DNA of 64,000 nucleotides, taken from Enterobacteriaceae bacterium RIT714 (GTDB taxonomy: Bacteria > Pseudomonadota > Gammaproteobacteria > Enterobacterales > Enterobacteriaceae). The position numbers and the translations under genes are program-made. The first letter of the stretch is position 1, and each line of letters begins with the position of its first letter. The notes under the pieces are model-generated. The model was not told where the DNA came from, did no database searches, and saw nothing but the letters and a program-made list of their open reading frames with translations. The stretch covers positions 1-64,000 of the forward strand of contig WJYB01000011.1 in NCBI GenBank assembly GCA_009668015.1, given 5' to 3'. Of the stretch, positions 16,152 through 24,088 are shown piece by piece.

Positions 16152-16580
16152 TTATGTCGCTGCGGGGTCGTCGCACTTCGGCAGCCAGTCGCCGTAGCTT
16201 TCCCCTTTCAGCGACAGATTGGTTTGTATCCCCAGATTTGTGTGCCGCTTCTCATAATTCAGGCAGTACTCTTTCAGCATCATGGGCAACCCCAGGAATA
16301 TTTTCAGGCTGAGCTCGTTCCTGTACCCGTTAGCCTCCATAAAGGCCAGATAGGCGTGATAGAGATATTTACGGTAATTACGCGGGATAAAACGGGCATT
16401 ACCCATAAACATCCCGTTGGTCTGCGAAAGCATTTCCAGATAGCCGCAAAAATCAAATGTCGGGTCAGCATCGCGCTTAATACTGAGCGCTTCGTCTGAG
16501 TTCTGCTCCGAGTGGAGAAATGCGCGTGCGGTCATCGGGTCGCGTTCCTCCGGGGTAATCTGCTCCGGAAAGTGAATAAT
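16152..16580 (-). pseudogene. P4-type primase (alpha protein) C-terminal remnant
   Basis: About 140 codons of the C-terminal end of a phage P4 alpha primase/helicase: ALSIKRDADPTFDFCGYL, NGMFMGNARFIPRN, RKYLYHAYLAFMEANGYRNE, LNYEKRHTNLGIQTN and the terminal WLPKCDDP. Full-length alpha is nearly 800 aa, so only the tail remains; upstream the frame runs antisense into a duplicated methyltransferase piece. A GACCGGC hairpin follows the stop. It shows that a P4-like satellite once sat in this island, which ends at selC, a known island integration target. Confidence 0.85.
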
Positions 16581-16608
16581 CACCCGGCGACGTGATACTC
16601 CGCCGCTT

Positions 16609-16679
16609 CGGTGATTTTCCTGCAACACGCGCTCCGGCTGGTGAAACACGGCGGGGCGGTAATGGAGATAAGGGGTTGA
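16609..16679 (+). repeat. Decayed copy of the 3' end of the 10954-11952 methyltransferase gene
   Basis: The stretch beginning GGTGATTTTCCTGCAACACG matches 11709-11759 almost base for base, then jumps to the equivalent of 11934-11952 (AATGGAGATAAGGGGTTGA), with about 170 bp lost. The two copies bracket the block 12.0-16.6 kb. Confidence 0.8.
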
Positions 16680-16731
16680 TTGTTCAACCATGCCCTTTCC
16701 CTGTAGAAGAAGGCGTGGTTGTCATCGTTTT

Positions 16732-17184
16732 TTAAAACTCTTTATAGTTACCATTGCTATCAACTTGATATCTTTTTTGATCAGTAAAAAATGTGAGTCC
16801 AGTTTCTTTTCCCTTTCGGATAGTGAGATAGGGAGCCTTATCAATACAGTGATTTTTTTCTTTGATATCATCAAAACAGAGGCGATCATAGCCATCATCC
16901 TCAACATACCCTCTACCGAAATCCCATATTTTTATAAAATAAAAACCATCGTCTTTGGTGGGTGCGGGTAATTTATATTTTGCTTTGAGTATATCCTTAT
17001 TTTTCAACCACCAGTTAATTCGACCTTTATCAGTCAATGGGAAATTTTTAACCAATATATCTGTATAAGGACCATCCGGATGGACTGCGACAATTTTTAC
17101 CGGCTGCAAATCTCTGTACTTAACGTAGCCAAAGAAGACGATTGTGAGACTCAGCACTAACCACAGAATTTTTTTAAATCTCAA
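16732..17184 (-). CDS. DUF943 family membrane-anchored protein
   Basis: 150 aa with one N-terminal membrane helix (ILWLVLSLTIVFFGYV), then the DUF943 signature (LQPVKIVAVHPDG, ILVKNFPLTDKGRINWWL, WDFGRGYVEDDGYDRLCFDD). DUF943 proteins are common, often multicopy, in accessory regions of Enterobacter and relatives; their function is unknown. The first codon is TTG, with a GGAGG site 8 nt upstream; no ATG upstream fits. An immunity-like role has been proposed for some small proteins in such loci but nothing here shows it. Confidence 0.75.
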   Translation of the reverse strand: MRFKKILWLVLSLTIVFFGYVKYRDLQPVKIVAVHPDGPYTDILVKNFPLTDKGRINWWLKNKDILKAKYKLPAPTKDDGFYFIKIWDFGRGYVEDDGYDRLCFDDIKEKNHCIDKAPYLTIRKGKETGLTFFTDQKRYQVDSNGNYKEF

Positions 17185-17596
17185 CTTTTCGCCCTCCAGT
17201 TATTGTAATTGTAGCTTCCATATTGGTCATGAAAGGTTTAAAACCCAATTGGTTATAACGCTGCAGGACAATCCCTATGCGAAATTCAGGCATGAAAATG
17301 TTAAGGCAGACATTTTAACTCTCCATTTTAAGTAGGGTAAATATCCTGTTTATCTTCTTACATATACGGCTGGAATGTAATAAAAAGAGATGGGCTAGAA
17401 TCTGAAAATCAAGAATGGGTGATGGCTGTTTGAAGCGAATGAAAGGCGTATTGTGGCTTACCTGTCGGGGGTGTTGCTGCTTAATCGGTAGGTAAGCCAT
17501 GTATATTATCAATTTTCCTGGCTGGATGTATTTATTACGCAAATGATGCAGTGTTTATTTTTTCACATTGAGGCTCAATAAACGAGGCCAGTCCAT
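17185..17596. other. Gene-poor gap
   Basis: About 410 bases without a convincing gene, tRNA or repeat. Only short frames without ribosome-binding sites occur. The base composition is AT-rich like the rest of the island. Confidence 0.5.
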
Positions 17597-17878
17597 TCAT
17601 GTAAGGGCCGTTTCAATCTCTTTGAGCTTTGTCTTCGCTTTTTTCAGTTCATCCAGCAACCGCTGTTCCTGCTCGCTGAACGCCATCAGAACAATGCACC
17701 CGTCCATCACTTTGACCGTCACCTGTTGCCCGGTTTCAAAACCCGCAGTGCGCAGCCACTTGCCCGAAAGAGTGATGTTTGGCGTGGTTTTATCGTGAAC
17801 GTGCGGGCGATATCCCACAATTATCGAGCGCTCGGTTCCGGATTGGTCGGTGTCTGGGGTAGAATGCGAATCAGCCAT
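17597..17878 (-). CDS. SymE-like type I toxin
   Basis: 93 aa from ATG at 17876-17878 (AAGGAGTTGATT precedes it); the open frame extends further upstream without a site. The core matches SymE (TERSIIVGYRPHV, PNITLSGKWLRTAGFETGQQ, VTVKVMDGCIVLMAF), an AbrB-fold RNA endonuclease-like toxin repressed in E. coli by LexA and the antisense RNA SymR. The tail is a short coiled segment (EQRLLDELKKAKTKLKEIE). I see no LexA box upstream; instead two dyads shared with a divergent RHH gene lie there. An antisense RNA was not identified. Confidence 0.8.
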   Translation of the reverse strand: MADSHSTPDTDQSGTERSIIVGYRPHVHDKTTPNITLSGKWLRTAGFETGQQVTVKVMDGCIVLMAFSEQEQRLLDELKKAKTKLKEIETALT

Positions 17879-17961
17879 AATCAACTCCTTGATAGTTGGT
17901 GAGGTTAGACGCCCTTTAGTGCTCCAACACTGCTGGGCGTTGTCAGAATTCCAAATCCATG

Positions 17962-18007
17962 TGGTAGGTACCACATGCAGATAAACTAACCGAAATGGTA
18001 CCTACCA
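17962..18007. promoter_or_regulatory. Two TGGTA-NN-TACCA dyads between symE and the RHH gene
   Basis: TGGTAGGTACCA (17962-17973) and TGGTACCTACCA (17996-18007) are each a 12-bp dyad and are exact reverse complements of one another. Their centres are 34 bp apart. The second overlaps the start codon of the RHH gene. They look like a paired operator for a ribbon-helix-helix dimer. Confidence 0.6.
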
Positions 18008-18171
18008 TGCAAGAGAAAAAGAAACCAAATTTTGACCGCACAAAAAGTACGATGAAGAACATCCGTTTCGAGGATGAGCTTTTGGAGCAGATTGAGAAGG
18101 CGGCGGGGAAAGGGAATTTTAGTAAGTGGGTAAAAGAGGCATGTTTGGAACGATTGAAAAAAGATCGTTAA
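18007..18171 (+). CDS. Small RHH protein, YlcI/YnfO-like
   Basis: 54 aa. The N-terminus is lysine-rich. The ribbon-helix-helix pattern is STMKNIRFEDELLEQIEKAA, then NFSKWVKEACLERLKK, as in the DUF3950 (YlcI/YnfO) group of phage- and island-borne small proteins. No ribosome-binding site is visible because the ATG lies in the second operator dyad, so translation may be leaderless or start elsewhere. It is divergent from symE. Autoregulation and control of symE are inferred. Confidence 0.6.
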   Translation: MQEKKKPNFDRTKSTMKNIRFEDELLEQIEKAAGKGNFSKWVKEACLERLKKDR

Positions 18172-18185
18172 TGGAAATCCAAAAG

Positions 18186-18587
18186 TTAACTGTCTTGTTC
18201 AAGTTTTTTGGCTGCTAATCCATCAACGAAGAACCTATATGATGCGTAAATAAATAGGATTATTTGTCCAACACCGATAATAAGAGATGGTTTAACTAAA
18301 AGTAATGTATAAAAGACAAGGCTGGGGCCTATTCCAGTCAGAAAAACCTTCGCAATATACCATTCCCAGCCTTCTCTTTTTTTATTTTTCGAGGTGGAAA
18401 TCAATGCTGAAGATAAAAAGGTCAAAGACTGCCCAAAAATGATAAAGCTTGCAATCGACCAGTCACTGGCTAAAATTATCTCTTGCCACTTTTTTTCCGA
18501 TGCTTTCACTATAATCATAAGTGAAAATGGAACAATGACGAATGCATATGCAGCTAAAAGACTTTTTAAATGCTTAGAATAAGTCAT
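18186..18587 (-). CDS. Small membrane protein, partner of 18574-19419
   Basis: 133 aa with four likely membrane helices (about residues 8-28, 44-63, 80-98, 104-122) and short charged loops (SEKKWQE, STSKNKKREGWEW). No family is recognised. Its start overlaps the upstream gene by 14 nt, so the two are translationally coupled. Small multi-helix proteins coupled to a soluble partner are common as effectors in phage-defence modules, but nothing in the sequence proves that. Confidence 0.6.
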   Translation of the reverse strand: MTYSKHLKSLLAAYAFVIVPFSLMIIVKASEKKWQEIILASDWSIASFIIFGQSLTFLSSALISTSKNKKREGWEWYIAKVFLTGIGPSLVFYTLLLVKPSLIIGVGQIILFIYASYRFFVDGLAAKKLEQDS

Positions 18588-19419
18588 TTTGTGCCTCGTC
18601 GCTTGAAATTACACTCACTACTTTTAAGATCTCAGCTCTTTTTATTTCTGTTTTTCGTTTGGTTTTAAATACATCAAGTTTTACAATAGCGATCATACAA
18701 TACTTTGCTGTTATTACAGGAAGTTTACCAGTTTGATATCGATTCAACCAGGGTTTATCCTCCATGAATGCAAGGTATTGCTTTCCGGTTGTACGACTAC
18801 GAACGAGCCATTGGGAATCCCCAAAATTAACTGGTTTAATAATATCTAAATAATCTTTTGTTGTATTTATTATATGTTCACCTTTTATTAGCATTTCTTC
18901 TGGTGCAACAGAAACTCTCATTCTAGTATTAAGATAGTAAACATTATCGTATTCACTGGTTTTGTGGTTTATTACAACCTCCTCTCCTTTTTCTAGTAAT
19001 TGGTTAGCCGATGATATATCTGAAATAATTTCTGCGAATTTAACTCTGTCTAAATGAGGCGAAATTTTATTGCACTCTTCTTTTATTTTTGACTCTTGAA
19101 GGTCTATTAGATTTTCAATTTTCTCCGTTGAGTCAAGCTCATCAATATTGATAAGATCATTTATCAGGCTCATTGACTGGTTATTAATGAATTGTCCAAG
19201 ACCATTTGCAATCGAGTCTAATATTGATTTAATTGAACCTTTTTCAATATCTGATAATATTAATTCATATTTAACATTAAAGTCCAAACTATCGGCCAGT
19301 AAATTCCCATATTTTTTTTGCGCTGATATATATAACGCCATTGCCGAAAAAATATCTTCTGGGTTTTTTCTGTCAGGGTTGTAGTCGATTTTTATGCTTA
19401 TTTGACTTTCCATGTTCAA
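18574..19419 (-). CDS. Soluble protein of unknown function, first gene of a two-gene module
   Basis: 281 aa, no signal peptide or membrane helix. The N-terminal part (ISIKIDYNPDRKNPEDIFSA, YELILSDIEKGSIKSIL) resembles domains seen in uncharacterised island proteins with an LSDIExGSxKS-type motif. The middle is helical and acidic. The C-terminal part is beta-rich (VYYLNTRMRVSVAPEEMLIK, WLVRSRTTGKQYLAFMED). AT-rich codon use contrasts with the backbone. It lies directly beside the 3' end of selC, the usual place for island cargo. The function is unknown. Confidence 0.6.
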   Translation of the reverse strand: MNMESQISIKIDYNPDRKNPEDIFSAMALYISAQKKYGNLLADSLDFNVKYELILSDIEKGSIKSILDSIANGLGQFINNQSMSLINDLINIDELDSTEKIENLIDLQESKIKEECNKISPHLDRVKFAEIISDISSANQLLEKGEEVVINHKTSEYDNVYYLNTRMRVSVAPEEMLIKGEHIINTTKDYLDIIKPVNFGDSQWLVRSRTTGKQYLAFMEDKPWLNRYQTGKLPVITAKYCMIAIVKLDVFKTKRKTEIKRAEILKVVSVISSDEAQNDLF

Positions 19420-19500
19420 TCCTAAAATTAAATACGAGCAATTTTATGATATGAGCATAAATATAATTGTCTACAGAAAAGGTAAAAAAATGAGAACTAT

Positions 19501-19595
19501 TGGCGGAAGATCACAGGAGTCGAACCTGCCCGGGAACGCTGGCGTCCCCAACTGGATTTGAAATCCAGCCACCTCACCGGAGATGACGATCTTCC
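19501..19595 (-). tRNA. selC: tRNA-Sec (anticodon TCA)
   Basis: 95-nt selenocysteine tRNA on the minus strand. The 5' end GGAAGATC begins at 19595, the anticodon TCA is complementary to 19559-19561, the T arm reads GGTTCGACTCC, and CCA is encoded at 19501-19503. The long acceptor and extra arm match the E. coli selC pattern. The 3' end faces the island, as expected for an integration target; yicJ lies on the 5' side as in E. coli. Confidence 0.97.
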
Positions 19596-19626
19596 GCGCC
19601 TCGATTGCTACATGGAGGCGGGGCGC

Positions 19627-19632
19627 ATTATA
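19627..19632 (-). promoter_or_regulatory. selC promoter -10
   Basis: On the minus strand TATAAT at 19632-19627 is followed by a GC-rich discriminator (GCGCCCC) and then the tRNA 5' end about 32 nt on. This is the pattern of stable-RNA promoters. The -35 is not clear. Confidence 0.6.
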
Positions 19633-19751
19633 GCTACTTTCAGGCATTTACCACATCATTTCGCACACTTTTTTCACCCCTCTTTTGACCTGTATTACCC
19701 CCTTTCGGTTAATTCCTAAGAAAATCCTCAGGTTAGCCTTTCGTTCCCGAG

Positions 19752-19767
19752 TTTTACCGCGATCACA
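19752..19767 (+). promoter_or_regulatory. Possible CRP site upstream of yicJI
   Basis: TTTTA-CCGCGA-TCACA fits the CRP pattern TGTGA-N6-TCACA, with a complete right half and 3 of 5 bases in the left half. It lies 115 nt before yicJ, plausible for a sugar-uptake operon. Confidence 0.35.
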
Positions 19768-19881
19768 AAAAAGAAGAAACGTAAGTTACTAACGAGAAAA
19801 CAGAATACCCGCTCGCCAAAGGATGGTTTACAAGTTAAGTCACCGGTCTCAGCGCCCCTACAGCGTCAAAGGATTACAAAA

Positions 19882-21276
19882 ATGAAGAGCGAAGTATTAT
19901 CCGTTAAGGAAAAGATTGGCTACGGCATGGGTGATGCCGCCAGCCACATTGTTTTTGATAACGTCATGTTGTATATGATGTTTTTTTATACTGATATTTT
20001 CGGCATTCCCGCCGGGTTTGTCGGCACCATGTTCCTGCTGGCGCGTGCGCTGGATGCGATTTCCGACCCGTGCATGGGCCTGCTGGCCGACCGTACCCGC
20101 AGCCGTTGGGGTAAGTTCCGCCCGTGGATCCTGTTTGGCGCGATTCCGTTCGGCATCGTGTGTGTGCTGGCGTACACCACGCCGGACCTCAGCCTGAACG
20201 GTAAAATGGTTTATGCCGCCATCACCTATACCCTGCTGACCCTGCTCTATACCGTGGTGAATATTCCGTACTGCGCGCTGGGCGGTGTGATCACCAACGA
20301 CCCGACGCAGCGTATCTCCCTGCAATCCTGGCGTTTTGTGCTGGCGACGGCGGGCGGCATGCTCTCCACCGTGCTGATGATGCCGCTGGTGAAGCTGATT
20401 GGCGGCGAAGACAAAGCCTTCGGCTTCCAGGGCGGGATCGCCGTGCTGTCGGTGGTGGCATTCCTGATGCTGGCGTTCTGCTTCTTCACCACCAAAGAGC
20501 GCATCCAGGTGCCGCCAAGCACCACCTCCATGCGTGAAGACCTGCGCGACATCTGGCACAACGACCAGTGGCGCGTGGTCGGTGTTCTCACCATTCTCAA
20601 CATCCTCGCCGTCTGCGTGCGCGGCGGTGCGATGATGTATTACTGCACCTGGATTATCGGCTCGCCGGAAGTGTTCGTCGCGTTCCTCACCACTTACTGC
20701 GTCGGCAACCTGATTGGCTCTGCGCTGGCCAAACCGCTCACCGACTGGAAATGCAAAGTCAGCGTCTTCTGGTGGACCAACGCCCTGCTGGCGGTGGCGA
20801 GCGTGGCGATGTTCTTCGTGCCGATGCATGCCACCGTCATGATGTTCAGCTTTATCTTTGTGATTGGGGTTCTGCACCAGCTGGTGACGCCGATCCAGTG
20901 GGTCATGATGTCCGATACCGTTGATTATGGCGAATGGACCAACGGAAAACGTCTGACCGGCATCAGCTTTGCGGGGACGCTGTTTGTGCTGAAGCTGGGT
21001 CTGGCACTGGGCGGCGCAATGATTGGCTGGATGCTGGCGGGCGGGGGCTATGACGCCGCCGCCAAAACCCAGAACAGCGCCACGATCAACATCATTATCG
21101 GCCTGTTTACGCTGGCGCCTGCGGTCTGCTACGTGCTCAGCGCGATTATTGCGAAACGCTATTACACCCTGAAGACCCCGTTCCTGACCAAAATCATGGG
21201 CGAGCTGGCGCAAGGCGCACGCCGTAACCAGCAGGCGTTCGACGACCTGCCGGTCAGCAAAGAATTACAGAACTAA
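19882..21276 (+). CDS. yicJ: YicJ, GPH-family glycoside:cation symporter
   Basis: 464 aa with twelve predicted membrane helices, of the glycoside-pentoside-hexuronide family. Family landmarks: KIGYGMGDAASHIVFDN at the N-terminus, LLADRTRSRWGKFRPWILFG after helix 2, MMSDTVDYGEWTNGKR in the second half. It probably imports alpha-xylosides such as isoprimeverose for the alpha-xylosidase encoded 12 nt downstream. Length and start agree with E. coli YicJ. The two genes form an operon next to selC as in E. coli. Confidence 0.95.
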   Translation: MKSEVLSVKEKIGYGMGDAASHIVFDNVMLYMMFFYTDIFGIPAGFVGTMFLLARALDAISDPCMGLLADRTRSRWGKFRPWILFGAIPFGIVCVLAYTTPDLSLNGKMVYAAITYTLLTLLYTVVNIPYCALGGVITNDPTQRISLQSWRFVLATAGGMLSTVLMMPLVKLIGGEDKAFGFQGGIAVLSVVAFLMLAFCFFTTKERIQVPPSTTSMREDLRDIWHNDQWRVVGVLTILNILAVCVRGGAMMYYCTWIIGSPEVFVAFLTTYCVGNLIGSALAKPLTDWKCKVSVFWWTNALLAVASVAMFFVPMHATVMMFSFIFVIGVLHQLVTPIQWVMMSDTVDYGEWTNGKRLTGISFAGTLFVLKLGLALGGAMIGWMLAGGGYDAAAKTQNSATINIIIGLFTLAPAVCYVLSAIIAKRYYTLKTPFLTKIMGELAQGARRNQQAFDDLPVSKELQN

Positions 21277-21288
21277 GAGGAAGAAAGT

Positions 21289-23607
21289 ATGAAAATCAGT
21301 GACGGAAACTGGCTTATTCAACCGGGCCTGAATGTGACGTATCCGGTTCAGGTGTTCGACGTGGAACAGCAGGGCAACGACCTGGTGGTGTATGTCGCAC
21401 CGCGCGACGTGCGTGAGCGCACCTGGCAACTCGACACATTGATGTTTACGGTTCGCCTGTTCTCGCCGCAGGAGGGTATCGTGGGGGTGCGTATCGAGCA
21501 CTTCCAGGGTGCGCTGGACAACGGTCCGCACTATCCGCTGAATGTTCTGAAAGACGTTAAGGTTGAGATTGAAAATACGGCGGAATTTGCCGAGCTGAAA
21601 AGCGGCAACCTCAGCGTGCGAGTCACGAAAGGTGAGTTCTGGGCGCTGGATTTCCTGCGCGATGGCCAGCGCATCACCGGCAGTCAGCTGAAAAATAACG
21701 GCTACGTGCAGGACGGCAACACTGACAGCAACTATATGTTCGAGCGTCTGGACTTAGGCGTCGGCGAAGCGGTGTACGGCCTTGGCGAGCGTTTTACCGC
21801 GCTGGTGCGTAACGGCCAGACGGTCGAAACCTGGAACCGCGACGGCGGCACCAGCACCGAACAGTCGTACAAGAATATTCCGTTCTACCTCACTAACCGC
21901 GGTTACGGCGTGCTGGTGAACCATCCGGAAAATGTGTCGTTTGAAGTCGGTTCCGAGAAAGTCTCCAAAGTGCAGTTCAGCGTCGAAGGCGAGTATCTGG
22001 AATATTTTGTGATCGACGGCCCGACGCCGAAAGAGGTGCTGAACCGCTATACGCAGTTCTCCGGTCGTCCGGCGCTGCCGCCAGCCTGGTCGTTCGGCCT
22101 GTGGCTCACCACGTCGTTCACTACTAACTATGACGAAGCCACGGTCAACAGCTTTATCGACGGTATGGCCGAGCGCGATCTGCCGCTGCACGTCTTCCAC
22201 TTCGACTGCTTCTGGATGAAGGCGTTCCAGTGGTGCGATTTTGAGTGGGACCCGGTCACCTTCCCCGATCCGGAAGGGATGATTCGTCGCCTGAAGGACA
22301 AAGGGCTGAAAGTCTGCGTGTGGATCAACCCGTATATCGGCCAGAAATCACCGGTATTTAACGAGCTGAAAGAGAAAGGCTATTTGCTGAAACGCCCGGA
22401 TGGCTCGGTGTGGCAGTGGGACAAATGGCAGCCGGGGCTGGCGATTTATGACTTCACCCATCCGGAAGCCTGCCAGTGGTACGCGGACAAGCTGAAAGGG
22501 CTGATTGATATCGGCGTCGATTGTTTCAAGACCGACTTCGGCGAGCGCATTCCGACCGATGTGGTGTGGCATGACGGCTCCGAACCCCAGAAGATGCACA
22601 ACCACTACGCGTATATCTACAACGAGCTGGTGTGGGATGTGTTGAAAGAGACGGTGGGCGAAGAAGAGGCGGTGCTGTTTGCGCGCTCTGCGTCGGTCGG
22701 TGCGCAGAAGTTCCCGGTGCACTGGGGCGGTGACTGCTATGCCAACTACGAGTCTATGGCCGAAAGCCTGCGCGGCGGGCTGTCGATTGGTCTGTCGGGC
22801 TTTGGCTTCTGGAGCCATGATATCGGTGGATTCGAGAATACCGCGCCAGCGCACGTTTACAAACGCTGGTGTGCGTTCGGGCTGTTCTCCAGCCATAGCC
22901 GCCTGCACGGCAGCAAATCGTACCGTGTGCCGTGGGCATACGACGATGAGTCCTGCGACGTGGTGCGCCACTTCACCCAGCTGAAATGCCGGATGATGCC
23001 GTATCTGTACCGCCAGGGCGCGCTGGCCCGCGAGTTTGGAACGCCGATGCTGCGTGCGATGATGCTCGAATTCCCTGACGATCCGGCGTGTGACTACCTC
23101 GATCGCCAGTATATGCTCGGCGATGCGGTGATGGTCGCGCCCGTATTCAGTGAAGCCGGTGATGTGCAGTTTTACCTGCCGGAAGGCCGCTGGACGCATC
23201 TGTGGCATAACGACGAAGTGCAGGGCAGTCGTTGGCACAAACAGCAGCACGACTTCCAGAGTCTGCCGGTCTATGTGCGCGAAAATACGCTTCTGGCGCT
23301 GGGTGACAATAATCAGAAACCTGATTATGCGTGGAATCACGGCACGGCCTTCCAGCTCTTTAGCCTGGCAGACGGTTGCTCGGCGGTGAGTGAAGTGCCT
23401 GCGGCGGATGGTTCGGTGGTGTTTACGCTGACGGCTTCTCGCCAGGGCGACACCGTGACGGTGAAAGGTGAAGGCGATGCGCAAAACTGGTCGGTTTGCC
23501 TGCGCAATGTGCAGCAGATCGCTGGCGTCAAAGGCGGCTCACATGCGGGCAGCGAGTGGGGCGTGGTAGTGAAATCCGCAGGGAATGAAGTGGTGATCAA
23601 ACTGTAA
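21289..23607 (+). CDS. yicI: Alpha-xylosidase YicI
   Basis: 772 aa, glycoside hydrolase family 31. It releases alpha-linked xylose from the non-reducing end of isoprimeverose-type sugars in the cytoplasm. The nucleophile Asp lies in [13 protein letters not shown] and the acid/base Asp in [13 protein letters not shown]. The beta-sandwich N-domain and C-terminal beta domains are complete. Same length as the E. coli enzyme. Its start follows a good AAGAGGAAGA site. Its stop is followed at once by the repeat array at 23.6-24.1 kb. Confidence 0.97.
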   Translation: MKISDGNWLIQPGLNVTYPVQVFDVEQQGNDLVVYVAPRDVRERTWQLDTLMFTVRLFSPQEGIVGVRIEHFQGALDNGPHYPLNVLKDVKVEIENTAEFAELKSGNLSVRVTKGEFWALDFLRDGQRITGSQLKNNGYVQDGNTDSNYMFERLDLGVGEAVYGLGERFTALVRNGQTVETWNRDGGTSTEQSYKNIPFYLTNRGYGVLVNHPENVSFEVGSEKVSKVQFSVEGEYLEYFVIDGPTPKEVLNRYTQFSGRPALPPAWSFGLWLTTSFTTNYDEATVNSFIDGMAERDLPLHVFHFDCFWMKAFQWCDFEWDPVTFPDPEGMIRRLKDKGLKVCVWINPYIGQKSPVFNELKEKGYLLKRPDGSVWQWDKWQPGLAIYDFTHPEACQWYADKLKGLIDIGVDCFKTDFGERIPTDVVWHDGSEPQKMHNHYAYIYNELVWDVLKETVGEEEAVLFARSASVGAQKFPVHWGGDCYANYESMAESLRGGLSIGLSGFGFWSHDIGGFENTAPAHVYKRWCAFGLFSSHSRLHGSKSYRVPWAYDDESCDVVRHFTQLKCRMMPYLYRQGALAREFGTPMLRAMMLEFPDDPACDYLDRQYMLGDAVMVAPVFSEAGDVQFYLPEGRWTHLWHNDEVQGSRWHKQQHDFQSLPVYVRENTLLALGDNNQKPDYAWNHGTAFQLFSLADGCSAVSEVPAADGSVVFTLTASRQGDTVTVKGEGDAQNWSVCLRNVQQIAGVKGGSHAGSEWGVVVKSAGNEVVIKL

Positions 23608-23611
23608 TGCC

Positions 23612-24088
23612 TTTTCCCCTCACCCTGACCCTCTCCCCATAGGGGAGAGGGGATTTGTCCGGAGCCGGGCTGGCTTCTTCTGTGGTTTGTCGCCCGAGAC
23701 AAAAGACCGCGCAGTTCAGTTCCCTCTCCCTTGAGAGAGGGGATTTGTTTGCAGCAGGGGATGATTTCTTCTGTGGCTTGTCGCCTGAAACAAAAGACCG
23801 CACTGTTCAGTTCCCTCTCCCTTGAGAGAGGGGATTTGTTTGCAGCAGGAGCTGACTTCTTCTGTGGCTTGTCGCCCGAAACAAAAGACCGCGCAGTTCA
23901 GTTCCCTCTCCCATGAGAGAGGGGATTTGTTCGTAGCAGGGGCTGATTTCTTCTGTGGCTTTTCGCCCGAGACAAAATACCGCGCCGTTCAGTTCCCTCT
24001 CCAATCAGAGAGGGGGGATTTGTTCGATATAAAAGACCGCGTAGTTCAGTTCCCTCTCCCTTGAGGGAGAGGGCTAGGGTGAGGGGGA
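23612..24088. repeat. Tandem array of ~91-bp hairpin units flanked by inverted ends
   Basis: The core GGATTTG recurs at 23651, 23741, 23832, 23923 and (as GGATTTG after a longer G run) near 24016, a period of 90-93 bp. Each unit contains TTCCCTCTCCC, a short loop, a purine-rich arm GAGAGGGGATTTGT, and a conserved segment GACCGCGCAGTTCAG. The array begins with CCCCTCACCCTGACCCTCTC and ends with its near-complement GAGGGCTAGGGTGAGGGG. It separates convergent yicI and yicH and probably stops transcription from both sides. The right end supplies the stop codon of yicH. Confidence 0.85.

Noticed and set aside
19897..21213. Minus-strand frame of 438 aa opposite yicJ
   Set aside because: Histidine/arginine/glutamine-rich composition is typical of a shadow of a membrane-protein gene with strong codon bias; yicJ on the plus strand is unmistakable.
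22348..23484. Minus-strand frame of 378 aa opposite yicI
   Set aside because: Shadow of the alpha-xylosidase gene; no start site and no domain pattern.
23651..24020. CRISPR-like array from the ~91-bp period
   Set aside because: The whole unit is repeated, including the would-be spacers, and units contain an internal hairpin; it is a tandem repeat, not a repeat-spacer array.
23597..24064. Short frames on both strands within the repeat array (60-80 aa, self-similar)
   Set aside because: They repeat the same peptide because the DNA is tandemly repeated; no ribosome sites. Better explained as a non-coding palindromic array.
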